Shown: positions 17,388 to 25,129 of the stretch, piece after piece | Layout of the letters: each line of letters starts with the position of its first letter | Numbering within the stretch: the first letter of the stretch is position 1 | Assembly (NCBI RefSeq): GCF_003958645.1 | Contig: NZ_RXLO01000001.1 | Location: forward strand, 682,001-746,000 | Length of the DNA: 64,000 nt | Reading direction: 5' to 3' | Source: Chitinophaga rhizosphaerae | GTDB lineage: Bacteria; Bacteroidota; Bacteroidia; Chitinophagales; Chitinophagaceae | Notes under the pieces: model-generated | What the model saw: the letters and a program-made list of their open reading frames with translations, nothing else | What the model was told of the DNA's origin: nothing | The model's database searches: none | Program-made: the position numbers and the translations under genes

Positions 17388-18041
17388 ATGAAGATCGCCA
17401 TCCTCGGGTCCGGCGACGTAGGCCTGACGCTGGCCGCCGCTTTTTCGGAGCGCGGCCACGCCGTGATGATCGGGACCCGGCACACGCAAAAGGAAGGTTT
17501 GCGGGATTGGCTCCAGGCCCATCCCGCCGCCCAATCAGGCACATACTCGGAAACCGCCGCCTTCGGGGAAGTTATCGTGCTTTGCACGGGGTGGACCGGC
17601 ACCAAAGCCGCCATTGAAATGGCCGGTATCTGGAATTTCAAGAAAAAGATCGTGATCGACGTGACCAACCCGCTGGACGGGAAAGGGCCCGACGCGGCCG
17701 GGCGCCTGCACCTGGCCACCGGCCACGCCAAATCGGGCGGGGAGCAGGTACAGTCGTGGCTGCAGGACGCGCACGTCGTCAAAGCCCTCAATACCATCGG
17801 CAACACCCGGATGGTGGCGCCTTCGTACGAAGACGGCACCCCGGCCATGTTCATCGCCGGTAACGACGATCTGGCCAAGCTCGCCGTGACCGACATTCTT
17901 GGCCAGCTGGGCTGGAAAGACGTGGTGGATGTGGGAGAAATCCCTATGAGCCGGCACCTCGAATCCATGTGCGTGGTCTGGTGCGCATACGGCTTCCGGA
18001 ATGGCAGCTGGAACCATGCCTTCGCCCTCCTCCGGAAATAA
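17388..18041 (+). CDS. NAD(P)-binding protein, F420-dependent NADP reductase-like
   Basis: This 217-residue Rossmann protein starts with the dinucleotide-binding loop MKIAILGSGDVGLTLA and continues with VMIGTRHT, VIDVTNPLDG and VKALNTIGN. These are the marks of the NADPH:F420 oxidoreductase-like family (PF03807). Most members in Bacteroidota, which generally lack F420, are unassigned NADP-dependent reductases, so the substrate is unknown. It lies 46 bp after mqnA and converges on the MFS gene with only 2 bp between stops. Confidence 0.82.
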   Translation: MKIAILGSGDVGLTLAAAFSERGHAVMIGTRHTQKEGLRDWLQAHPAAQSGTYSETAAFGEVIVLCTGWTGTKAAIEMAGIWNFKKKIVIDVTNPLDGKGPDAAGRLHLATGHAKSGGEQVQSWLQDAHVVKALNTIGNTRMVAPSYEDGTPAMFIAGNDDLAKLAVTDILGQLGWKDVVDVGEIPMSRHLESMCVVWCAYGFRNGSWNHAFALLRK

Positions 18042-18043
18042 CC

Positions 18044-19270
18044 TTACTGCTCCGCTGCCTTCGTATGCTTCCGGAATGCCCGGATAGCCAGCGCAGCGCC
18101 CAGCAGGGTGAGCGTCGCCGCCATGAAAAAGGGCGCGCCGGGGAGATGGACCGTTGCGCCTTCCTGCGTGCAGAAATGGAAAAGGCCCGTCATCAGCAGC
18201 GGCCCGATGATGTTCGTCAAACTGATCAAACTCGTAAACGTACCCTGCAGCTCGCCCTGCTCGTTGGCCGGCACCTGGTTGGAAACCACCCCTTGCAGGC
18301 TGGGGCCGAATATCCCGCCCAAACCGTACAGGCCCAGGATGGGGAACATCATCCAGCCCTCCGTGGCCAGCGCGAATAGCAGGAAGGAAACCCCGTAAAT
18401 CAGCAGCCCGATATATACCGCCCGGTGGTAGCCCAACTTCGGCAACAAGATCCGGATCAGCCCGCCCTGCACGATGATGAGCATCAATCCCGCGAATGAA
18501 AGCGAATAGCCCACCATCTTTTCCGTCCATGTAAATACGAACATGGTATAATAGGTCCAATTGCTCTGGATGGCGTGCGTAGCGGTGTAAATCAGCACCA
18601 CGGAGCCCAGCAGCGGATAAATGTACCGGTACCGCTTCATCTGCCGCAGCCCGCCCCAGGGGTTGGCGCGCGACCAGTCGAAAGCTCTGCGGTTCTCGGG
18701 CTTCAACGATTCGGGGAGGATGAAATAACCGTAGAGCGCATTCAGCAAAGAAAGCCCGGCCGTCAGGAAGAAAGGCGCCCTGATGCCCCAGGTATGACTC
18801 ACCAGCCCGCCGATCACCGGCCCGAGCATAAAGCCGATGCCCACGGCCATGCCCAGCAGCCCGAAGTTCTGGGCGCGCTTTTCAGGGGTGCTGACGTCGG
18901 CGATGTAGGCGGAAGCGGCGGTCATGCTGGCGCCCGTGATCCCGATGAAGATCCGGCCTACGAACAGCCAGAAAATATTGGGCGCATAGGCCAGGAACAG
19001 GTAATCGATGCCCATGCCGGCCATAGACAGCAGCAGTACCGGCCGGCGGCCGTATTTATCCGAAAGCCCGCCCAGGATGGGGGCGAAGAAGAATTGCATG
19101 AAGGCATAGGCGAAAGTGAGCCATCCGCCATACCAGGCAGCATCGCTTTCGTTGCCGCCGATCAGTTGTTCGATCAGTTTGGGAACCACGGGCATGATGA
19201 TCCCGAACCCGATAAAGTCGATGAGTAACGTAATGAAAATGAAGGTCAATGGCCCCGAGAATCGCCGCAT
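18044..19270 (-). CDS. MFS efflux transporter, TCR/Tet family
   Basis: This 408-residue, 12-TM major facilitator protein has FIFITLLIDFIGFGIIMPVVP at TM1, the MFS motif A GGLSDKYGRRPVLLLSM in the first loop, and the antiporter region GITGASMTAASAYIADVS. These match the TetA-like drug:proton antiporters. The start at 19270 is the first ATG; a TTG at 19291 lies inside the predicted -7 box and is rejected. Whether it gives drug resistance cannot be told; many such pumps export natural metabolites. Confidence 0.85.
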   Translation of the reverse strand: MRRFSGPLTFIFITLLIDFIGFGIIMPVVPKLIEQLIGGNESDAAWYGGWLTFAYAFMQFFFAPILGGLSDKYGRRPVLLLSMAGMGIDYLFLAYAPNIFWLFVGRIFIGITGASMTAASAYIADVSTPEKRAQNFGLLGMAVGIGFMLGPVIGGLVSHTWGIRAPFFLTAGLSLLNALYGYFILPESLKPENRRAFDWSRANPWGGLRQMKRYRYIYPLLGSVVLIYTATHAIQSNWTYYTMFVFTWTEKMVGYSLSFAGLMLIIVQGGLIRILLPKLGYHRAVYIGLLIYGVSFLLFALATEGWMMFPILGLYGLGGIFGPSLQGVVSNQVPANEQGELQGTFTSLISLTNIIGPLLMTGLFHFCTQEGATVHLPGAPFFMAATLTLLGAALAIRAFRKHTKAAEQ

Positions 19271-19288
19271 TATGTGGTAAAATTTGCG

Positions 19289-19296
19289 CAAAACTA
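19289..19296 (-). promoter_or_regulatory. Putative -7 promoter box of the MFS gene
   Basis: On the minus strand this reads TAGTTTTG, an exact TAnnTTTG match 19 bp before the ATG at 19270. It implies a very short leader and excludes the TTG start at 19291. Confidence 0.5.
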
Positions 19297-19403
19297 CAGG
19301 AATCGGGATACGAAAGGGCCTCTAAATGACATATGGCATTCGTGGAATGATGTTTGCCGAACATTGTGTATAACATCATTGTTTCACTTTAAATCCCTTT
19401 ATT

Positions 19404-19565
19404 ATGTTACGTTGGGCAGTCATTTTCCTGATCATCGCCATTGTGGCGGCCATATTCGGGTTCGGCGGCATTGCGGCGGGCGCCGTGGGCATCGCCAAGA
19501 TCCTTTTCTTCATATTCCTGGTATTGTTCCTGATATCCCTCATCAGCGGGCTTATCCGCCGGTAG
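19404..19565 (+). CDS. DUF1328 small membrane protein
   Basis: This 53-residue protein starts [16 protein letters not shown] and continues [19 protein letters not shown], ending GLIRR. That is the complete DUF1328 (YtjA-type) pattern of two TM helices joined by a glycine-rich turn. The function is unknown; relatives are often stress-linked. It is divergent from the MFS gene and converges on recF with 2 bp between stops. Confidence 0.88.
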   Translation: MLRWAVIFLIIAIVAAIFGFGGIAAGAVGIAKILFFIFLVLFLISLISGLIRR

Positions 19566-19567
19566 GA

Positions 19568-20656
19568 TCAGTTTTCCTGCATGGAGATCAGCTGGATGGC
19601 GTCGGGACAGGCGGCGAAGGCGTCTTTGAGGCGCTCGCCGTGGGTATCGGTGATGAAAACCTGCCCGTAATCGGGCTGCAGCACCAGTTGAATGAGCCGG
19701 GAAACCCGCTCCTGGTCCAGTTTTTCGAACACATCGTCGAGCAACAGGATGGGAGGGAAGCACTTGTGCGTCCGGATCGCCTCGTATTGTGCCAGCTTGA
19801 GCGCGAAAAGAAAGCTCTTGCGCTGGCCCTGCGAGGCGCTCGATTTCATGGGGTGCTCGTCCAGCAGGAACAGGAGATCGTCGCGATGAATGCCCTGGGT
19901 CGTCCGTTGCACCTGTTTGTCGCGCAGCCTGGACTGTGCCAGGAGCGTGGCCAGCGGCTGTTCCAGCAATTGGCTCTGGTAGCGGAAAGCCACGGTTTCA
20001 TGGCTGCCGGCGAGGTAATCGTATCGTTCCTGGACCTGGTCGATGAACGCGGGCAGGAATGCCTTCCTTGCTTCGAACACGGGCGTGGCGTGCTGTACGA
20101 GCTGTTCGTCGAAGATGTCGAGCAGCGGATCGGGGCGCTGGACCATGGAGGCCATGGTTTTGAGCAGGGAGTTCCGTTGCTGGAGGATTTTATGGTAGGC
20201 GAGGAGATGATCGAGGTAACCGGGCACCAGCTGCGACAGCAACCCGTCGAGCCACTTGCGGCGGTCTTCGCTACCGCCAAGGATGATCTCCGCATCGTCC
20301 GGCGCGATCATGACGGCCGGGAAGTGACCGATATGACGGGAGAAGCGGTCGTACGGCTCATCGTTGAGCGCGATGTCCTTTTTCCCGTCTTTGACCGTAC
20401 AGACGATCTTTTCGGGTTGGTCGTGGCGGACGAGCGACGCTTCCAGCCGGAAACCGTTCGTGGTGTACTGGACGTTCTGGCTTTCGATGGAGCTGAAATA
20501 GCTTTTGGTGAAGCAGAGATAATATATGGCGTCGAGCAGGTTGGTTTTGCCCGATCCGTTCCTGCCGGTGATGCCGACGATGCGGGAACTGAACCGGAAG
20601 GTGCGGTGCGAATAATTCTTGAATTGCGTGAGCGCTATGGAGGATATCGTCAACAA
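19568..20656 (-). CDS. recF: DNA replication and repair protein RecF
   Basis: This is about a 362-residue SMC-like ATPase that loads RecA at gapped DNA. The Walker A loop GRNGSGKTNLLDAIYYL lies near residue 31, followed by the ABC-like signature near the C-terminus (SASQGQRKSFLFALKLAQ) and Walker B ILLLDDVFEKLD. The start is uncertain: no ATG fits. TTG at 20656 gives the usual N-terminus ahead of the conserved FKNYS motif, while an upstream TTG at 20722 would add 22 residues that do not look conserved. It diverges from pdhA. Confidence 0.9.
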   Translation of the reverse strand: MLTISSIALTQFKNYSHRTFRFSSRIVGITGRNGSGKTNLLDAIYYLCFTKSYFSSIESQNVQYTTNGFRLEASLVRHDQPEKIVCTVKDGKKDIALNDEPYDRFSRHIGHFPAVMIAPDDAEIILGGSEDRRKWLDGLLSQLVPGYLDHLLAYHKILQQRNSLLKTMASMVQRPDPLLDIFDEQLVQHATPVFEARKAFLPAFIDQVQERYDYLAGSHETVAFRYQSQLLEQPLATLLAQSRLRDKQVQRTTQGIHRDDLLFLLDEHPMKSSASQGQRKSFLFALKLAQYEAIRTHKCFPPILLLDDVFEKLDQERVSRLIQLVLQPDYGQVFITDTHGERLKDAFAACPDAIQLISMQEN

Positions 20657-20728
20657 GCTGTCTGAATGGTTTGAACTGCCGGAATGCCGTCTGCCGCAAG
20701 GCGTTAAGACATCCTTCTGCAAAATTGC

Positions 20729-20758
20729 TTGAATTTGCAGATTTTCCTGTTATATTTG
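20729..20758 (+). promoter_or_regulatory. Bacteroidota-type promoter of pdhA
   Basis: A TTG (20729-20731) is followed, after exactly 19 bp, by TATATTTG (20751-20758). This fits the Bacteroidota -33 TTG / -7 TAnnTTTG promoter. It predicts a start site near 20764 and about 30 nt of leader before the GTG at 20795, and it shows that the longer frame from 20729 cannot be translated. It is the best promoter match in the window. Confidence 0.75.
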
Positions 20759-20794
20759 CGAACAAATTTAGAAATAGTGCAAACTTTAACAGAC

Positions 20795-21787
20795 GTGAAA
20801 ACGAAATTCACCAAAGAGACATATCTGTACTGGTACGAATTGATGCTGTTACTGCGTCGCTTCGAGGAGAAGTCAGGGCAATTATACGGAATGCAGAAGA
20901 TACGCGGTTTCTGTCACCTGTACATAGGTCAGGAGGCGATTGCGGCAGGCGCTATGACGGCCACGAAACCCGGCGATAAATTTATTACGGCATATCGCGA
21001 CCACGCTCTGGCGATCGCGAAAGGTATTTCGGCGAAGGCCTGCATGGCCGAGCTGTACGGTAAAGCAACCGGCTGCTCGAAAGGCAAAGGCGGATCGATG
21101 CACTTTTTCTCCAAGGAACACGGATTTTTCGGCGGTCACGGTATCGTGGGCGCACAAATCGGCACCGGCGCAGGCCTGGCATTCGCCGAGCAATACCTGG
21201 GCACAGACAATGTAGTGCTCGCATTTTTCGGAGACGGCGCCGCCCGCCAGGGTATGCTGCACGAAACCTTCAACATGGCCATGCTGTGGAAACTTCCCGT
21301 AATTTTCATTTGCGAGAATAACCACTACGCCATGGGTACTTCCGTTGAACGTACCTCCAACGTACTCGATATCTACAAACTGGCAGACGCTTACGAAATG
21401 CCCGCCGATTCTATCGACGGCATGAGCTGCGAAGCCGTTCACGAAGGCATCGCCCGCGCGGTGGCCCGCGGCCGTGAAGGCGGCGGACCGACCCTGCTGG
21501 AAATCAAAACCTACCGCTACCGCGGCCACTCCATGTCCGACCCGGCCAAATACCGCACCAAGGAAGAAGTGGAAGAATACAAACAGCGCGACCCCCTCAC
21601 CATCGTGGAAGAAACGCTGCTGAAAAACAAATGGGCTACCGAAGCCGACATCGAAGCCATCGCGGAAAGAGTTAAACAGGAAGTGGAAGAATCCGTTCAA
21701 TTCGCGGAAGAAAGCCCCTGGCCGTCTGACGACGAGCTGCTGAAAGATGTTTACGTCCAGCAAGACTATCCGTTCATCGTCGACTAA
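20795..21787 (+). CDS. pdhA: Pyruvate dehydrogenase E1 component, alpha subunit
   Basis: This 330-residue thiamine-diphosphate enzyme subunit carries out the decarboxylating step of acetyl-CoA formation together with E1 beta. Family motifs are MLLLRRFEEKSGQLYGMQKI, CHLYIGQEA, the TPP motif starting FGDGAARQG and running to ENNHYAMGT, and the phosphorylation-loop-like YRYRGHSMSDPAKYR. The start is GTG at 20795, set by the upstream promoter. E1 beta and E2 are not in this window, so the complex is encoded at separate loci. A TPR protein gene follows after 31 bp. Confidence 0.94.
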   Translation: MKTKFTKETYLYWYELMLLLRRFEEKSGQLYGMQKIRGFCHLYIGQEAIAAGAMTATKPGDKFITAYRDHALAIAKGISAKACMAELYGKATGCSKGKGGSMHFFSKEHGFFGGHGIVGAQIGTGAGLAFAEQYLGTDNVVLAFFGDGAARQGMLHETFNMAMLWKLPVIFICENNHYAMGTSVERTSNVLDIYKLADAYEMPADSIDGMSCEAVHEGIARAVARGREGGGPTLLEIKTYRYRGHSMSDPAKYRTKEEVEEYKQRDPLTIVEETLLKNKWATEADIEAIAERVKQEVEESVQFAEESPWPSDDELLKDVYVQQDYPFIVD

Positions 21788-21818
21788 ATCCATCCCTGTC
21801 TACCTATTATAGTTCATT

Positions 21819-22529
21819 ATGCAAACAACCATGGCAGAAAATAAAAACACCAAACAGCCGGAAAAGGCGGTGAAAAACCAGGACTTCGACCTGCAGGCAT
21901 CTGCAGACAGGGCTTCTGATTTCTACAGCAAGAACAAGAACGTCATCAACATCGCACTGCTGGCATTCGTGCTGGGCTTCGGCGGGTACTTCGCCTACAA
22001 GCGTTTCGTGAAAGCTCCGGCAGAAGTGAAAGCACAGGAAGCCATCTTCCAGGCGCAGCACTTCTTCGCAGCCGATTCCCTGAGCAAAGCGCTCAACGGT
22101 GACGGTAACAATTACGGTTTCCTCCAGGTGATCGATAAATACGGCAGCACCAAAGCCGGCAACCTCGCCCACTACTATGCTGGCGTTTGCCACGTTCGCC
22201 TCGGTGAATTCCAGAAAGGGATCGACCAGCTGAAACAATTCTCCAGCTCCGACATCGTGATCTCTTCCATCGCCAACGGCCTCATCGGAGACGCTTACAT
22301 GGAACTGAACAACGCTGCGGACGCTGTTAGCTACTACAAAAAAGCAGGCGCTACCGATAACGAGATCACTTCGCCCATGTACCTCATGCGCGCAGGCCTG
22401 GCCCTCGAAAAAGCCAACAAGCCTGATGAAGCGATCGCCGTTTACCAACAAATCAAACAAAAATACCCCCGCACCAACGAAGGCCGTGAAATGGAGAAAT
22501 ACCTGGCAAGATTGGGCGTGGTGAAATAA
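21819..22529 (+). CDS. Membrane-anchored TPR protein
   Basis: This 236-residue protein has a charged N-terminus, one TM helix at about residues 42-60 (INIALLAFVLGFGGYFAYKRF), then helical repeats with TPR features (AHYYAGVCHVRLGEFQKGIDQLK and EKANKPDEAIAVYQQIKQKYP by parts). The layout resembles the YfgM type: anchored in the inner membrane with TPRs outside. The ATG at 21831 is an alternative start. It lies between pdhA and ribH, 8 bp before the latter, and its partner is unknown. Confidence 0.82.
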   Translation: MQTTMAENKNTKQPEKAVKNQDFDLQASADRASDFYSKNKNVINIALLAFVLGFGGYFAYKRFVKAPAEVKAQEAIFQAQHFFAADSLSKALNGDGNNYGFLQVIDKYGSTKAGNLAHYYAGVCHVRLGEFQKGIDQLKQFSSSDIVISSIANGLIGDAYMELNNAADAVSYYKKAGATDNEITSPMYLMRAGLALEKANKPDEAIAVYQQIKQKYPRTNEGREMEKYLARLGVVK

Positions 22530-22537
22530 TCCGGGAA

Positions 22538-23041
22538 ATGTCCGTACACAATCAGACTTTACTCAACAACACTGGCATTCTTCAACTGGAGGGTGCCAGT
22601 GTTGTTATTGTATCTACAGAATGGAACGATTTCGTCACCAACGAACTGGTGGCGGGTGCCGAACGTACGCTCACCGAGCAGAAAGTAAACTTCAGCACCT
22701 ACATCGTGCCGGGGTCTTTTGAGCTGCCGTTCGCCTGCAAACAAATCTGGGAACAAACCCGCGGCACCGGCGCCCAGCCGTCTGCCATCATCGCCTTCGG
22801 ATGCGTCATCCGCGGAGAAACCCCGCACTTCGATTACGTGTGCAAGGCCGTGACAGACGGGATCCTCGAACTGAACCTCGAGCTCCCCATCCCCGTGATC
22901 TTCGGCGTGCTCACCGTTAACACCGTAGAACAAGCCACTGACCGCCTCGGCGGCGCTCACGGCCATAAAGGGGAAGAAGGCGCGCTCACCGCCCTCAAGA
23001 TGATCGGATTTCAGCGTCAACTGGCAAAAAGTGCCCGATAA
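22538..23041 (+). CDS. ribH: 6,7-dimethyl-8-ribityllumazine synthase
   Basis: This 167-residue enzyme of riboflavin synthesis joins the ribityl pyrimidinedione with dihydroxybutanone phosphate. The motifs are VVIVSTEWNDFVTNELVAGA, VPGSFELPFACK, GCVIRGETPHFDYVCKAV (with the catalytic His) and PVIFGVLTVNTVEQATDRLG. The length is normal. It lies 8 bp after the TPR gene. No other rib gene and no FMN riboswitch was seen here. Confidence 0.96.
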   Translation: MSVHNQTLLNNTGILQLEGASVVIVSTEWNDFVTNELVAGAERTLTEQKVNFSTYIVPGSFELPFACKQIWEQTRGTGAQPSAIIAFGCVIRGETPHFDYVCKAVTDGILELNLELPIPVIFGVLTVNTVEQATDRLGGAHGHKGEEGALTALKMIGFQRQLAKSAR

Positions 23042-23079
23042 TAGCGAAGTTAACAGCAGCTTGAACTGCTTGCAGCCCT

Positions 23080-23087
23080 TAACTTTG
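23080..23087 (+). promoter_or_regulatory. Putative -7 box upstream of the LutA-like gene
   Basis: This reads TAACTTTG, an exact TAnnTTTG match 31 bp before the ATG at 23119. A TTG lies at 23061-23063, with 16 bp spacing, which is shorter than usual. It would let the downstream genes be expressed apart from pdhA-ribH. Confidence 0.45.
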
Positions 23088-23118
23088 TCTGCTCATTACC
23101 CAAACTGATACCACCAGC

Positions 23119-23838
23119 ATGAACGTACATCTTTTCATACCGTGCTTCGTAGACCAGCTCTTTCCTGAAACCGCCTTCAACATGGTGAAAGTCCTGGAAA
23201 AACTCGGCTGCACCGTGCATTACAATACCGAACAAACCTGCTGCGGCCAGCCCGCCTTCAACGCAGGGTACCAGGACGAATGCCGGAGCGTGGCCACCAA
23301 GTTCCTCAAAGACTTTCACGTGTACGACTATATCGTGGCGCCCAGCGGATCCTGCACCGGCTTCGTACGGAATTACTACGGCAAACTGTTCGATAATTCC
23401 GCCGCACATAACGATGTAAAACTCCTCCGCAAAAACCTCTACGAATTCACTGAATTTCTCGTAGACGTGCTCGGCGTAACCGACATCGGCGCCACCCTCG
23501 AGGGCGTCGGCACCTATCACGATGCCTGCGGCGCCCTGCGCGAATGCGGCATCAAGGAAGGCCCCCGCAAACTCCTGGCCAACGTGAAAGGCCTCGAACT
23601 GCGCGAGATGAACGAATCGGAAACCTGCTGCGGATTCGGCGGCACCTTTGCCGTGAAATTCAAACCCATTTCCCTCGGAATGGGCGAACAGAAAGTGCAC
23701 AATTCGACAGACACCGGTGCGGATTATCTCATCTCCACCGACCTTAGCTGCCTCATGCACCTCGACGGCTATATCCGTAAACACGGACAAAACATTAAAA
23801 TCATGCACATCGCGGACGTACTGGCCAGTGGCTGGTAA
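23119..23838 (+). CDS. LutA/YkgE-type Fe-S oxidoreductase subunit
   Basis: This 239-residue protein has two cysteine-rich CCG domains: CCGQPAFNAGY at 41-51 and CCGFGGTFAVK at 170-180, each preceded by a spaced Cys (C9, C79, C137). This is the LutA (YkgE, GlpC-C-terminal) pattern of iron-sulfur proteins acting in lactate or glycolate oxidation and heterodisulfide-type chemistry. The partner genes lutB and lutC are absent here, so its role in this organism is open. The EVE gene follows after 24 bp. Confidence 0.88.
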   Translation: MNVHLFIPCFVDQLFPETAFNMVKVLEKLGCTVHYNTEQTCCGQPAFNAGYQDECRSVATKFLKDFHVYDYIVAPSGSCTGFVRNYYGKLFDNSAAHNDVKLLRKNLYEFTEFLVDVLGVTDIGATLEGVGTYHDACGALRECGIKEGPRKLLANVKGLELREMNESETCCGFGGTFAVKFKPISLGMGEQKVHNSTDTGADYLISTDLSCLMHLDGYIRKHGQNIKIMHIADVLASGW

Positions 23839-23862
23839 TCCGCGCCCATAAAGCGATTCGGA

Positions 23863-24270
23863 ATGCAATATTGGTTAGTGAAATCGGAACCGTTCAAATA
23901 TTCCTGGGACCAATTCGTGAAAGACAAGCAGACGTTCTGGGACGGCGTGCGCAACTACGCCGCCCGCAACAACCTCCGCTCCATGAAGAAAGGCGACCAG
24001 GTATTGTGGTACCACAGCAACGAAGGCCTCGAGATCGTCGGCATCGCCAAAGTGGTGAAAGAATCCTACCAGGACCCCACCACGCCCGATCCCGCCTGGC
24101 TCGCGGTAGACCTCGCACCGGTGAAAAAGCTCAAAAAGCCCGTCACCCTCGCGCAGATCAAAGCCGAAAAAAGTCTGGCGAACATGGACCTCATACGGCT
24201 CGGCCGCCTGTCGGTCGGAACGGTGAAACCCGAAGAATTCGAAAAAATCATGGAAATGGCAGGCATGTAA
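23863..24270 (+). CDS. EVE domain protein
   Basis: This 135-residue protein is a single EVE domain, related to YTH/PUA RNA-binding folds. It starts with the diagnostic MQYWLVKSEPFKYSW, followed by WDGVRNYAARNNLRSMKKGD and VLWYHSNEG. EVE proteins bind modified bases, such as 5-methylcytosine derivatives in DNA, or RNA, and some sit in defence islands, but this one is in a housekeeping row between a LutA-like gene and a sirtuin. A role in nucleic acid modification reading is inferred only from family. Confidence 0.92.
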   Translation: MQYWLVKSEPFKYSWDQFVKDKQTFWDGVRNYAARNNLRSMKKGDQVLWYHSNEGLEIVGIAKVVKESYQDPTTPDPAWLAVDLAPVKKLKKPVTLAQIKAEKSLANMDLIRLGRLSVGTVKPEEFEKIMEMAGM

Positions 24271-24300
24271 GCCTGTCATTTCTTATTAAACCCGAAAGAT

Positions 24301-24984
24301 ATGAAACCCAAACTGGTCGTGCTTTCCGGCGCAGGCATCAGCGCCGAGAGCGGTCTCCGCACCTTCCGCGATTCCGACGGCCTGTGGGAAGGGCACGACG
24401 TCTTCGAAGTGGCCTCGCCCACGGGCTGGGAGAACAATCCTTCCCTCGTCCAGGAATTCTACAACCTGCGCCGCAAAGACGTGCTGGCCGCTGTGCCCAA
24501 CGCCGCACACAGCGGACTGGCACAGCTGGAGCAGTGGTACGATGTACGGGTGATCACCCAGAACATCGACGACTTGCACGAACGCGGCGGCTCCACGCGC
24601 GTGCTGCACCTGCACGGCGAAATCCTCAAAATGCGCAGCGTGTATGATGAAACCACGCTGTATGAGATCCGGGAAGACATTCAAATGGGGCAGCTGGCGC
24701 CCGACGGCGGACAGTTCCGGCCGCACGTGGTGTGGTTCGGGGAAGATGTGAGCATGATTCAGCCGGCGGTGCTGGAGATCGTACAGGCAGATGTGTTCGT
24801 GCTCATCGGCACCTCGCTGAATGTGTACCCCGCGGCGGGGCTGGTCAACTACCTGCGGGCGGATGTGCCGCGGTTCATTATCGACAAAAAAATCCCGCCG
24901 GTAAGCGATTCCCATAGCTGGACGCTGATCGAAAAACCGGCGACGGAAGGGGTGGCGGAACTGCTGGCTTTGCTGCAACCCTAA
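24301..24984 (+). CDS. cobB: NAD-dependent protein deacylase, SIR2 family
   Basis: This 227-residue sirtuin removes acyl groups from lysines using NAD. Motifs are VLSGAGISAESGLRTFRD, TQNIDDLHERGG, the catalytic His in VLHLHGE (H105) and IGTSLNVYPAAGL. The pair Y54-x-x-R57 (FYNLRR) matches the E. coli CobB/SIRT5 pocket that accepts acidic acyl groups such as succinyl. The four Cys that bind structural zinc in most sirtuins are missing: there is no Cys in the whole 110-150 segment. It is the last gene of the plus-strand row. Confidence 0.92.
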   Translation: MKPKLVVLSGAGISAESGLRTFRDSDGLWEGHDVFEVASPTGWENNPSLVQEFYNLRRKDVLAAVPNAAHSGLAQLEQWYDVRVITQNIDDLHERGGSTRVLHLHGEILKMRSVYDETTLYEIREDIQMGQLAPDGGQFRPHVVWFGEDVSMIQPAVLEIVQADVFVLIGTSLNVYPAAGLVNYLRADVPRFIIDKKIPPVSDSHSWTLIEKPATEGVAELLALLQP

Positions 24985-25016
24985 AAAAATAGCCGTCCCG
25001 GTACTACCGGGACGGC
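24985..25016 (-). terminator. Terminator of the saccharopine dehydrogenase-like gene
   Basis: The inverted repeat GCCGTCCCGG / CCGGGACGGC (24992-25001 and 25007-25016) is flanked on the left by AAAAAAAT. It therefore forms a hairpin plus U-run only in the leftward transcript, about 114 bp after that gene's stop. For the sirtuin transcript it is a hairpin without a U-run. Confidence 0.75.
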
Positions 25017-25129
25017 CCATACTTTCACTTGTTCAAAACTTCCTCTTCTAGGAGTAGTCATAGGAAAAATGACTTGAATCCCGGGATGAAAGCGGTTGCA
25101 TCTTCGGCCTGTAAGTAATGTGTTTTTCC

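Noticed and set aside
18044-19270. MFS pump as an acquired tetracycline-resistance gene
   Set aside because: No mobile element or resistance context; base composition matches the neighbours, so a native efflux pump is more likely.
23863-24984. EVE and SIR2 genes as parts of a defence island
   Set aside because: Both families occur in defence systems, but here they are short stand-alone housekeeping types in a metabolic gene row with no nuclease, methylase or transposase.
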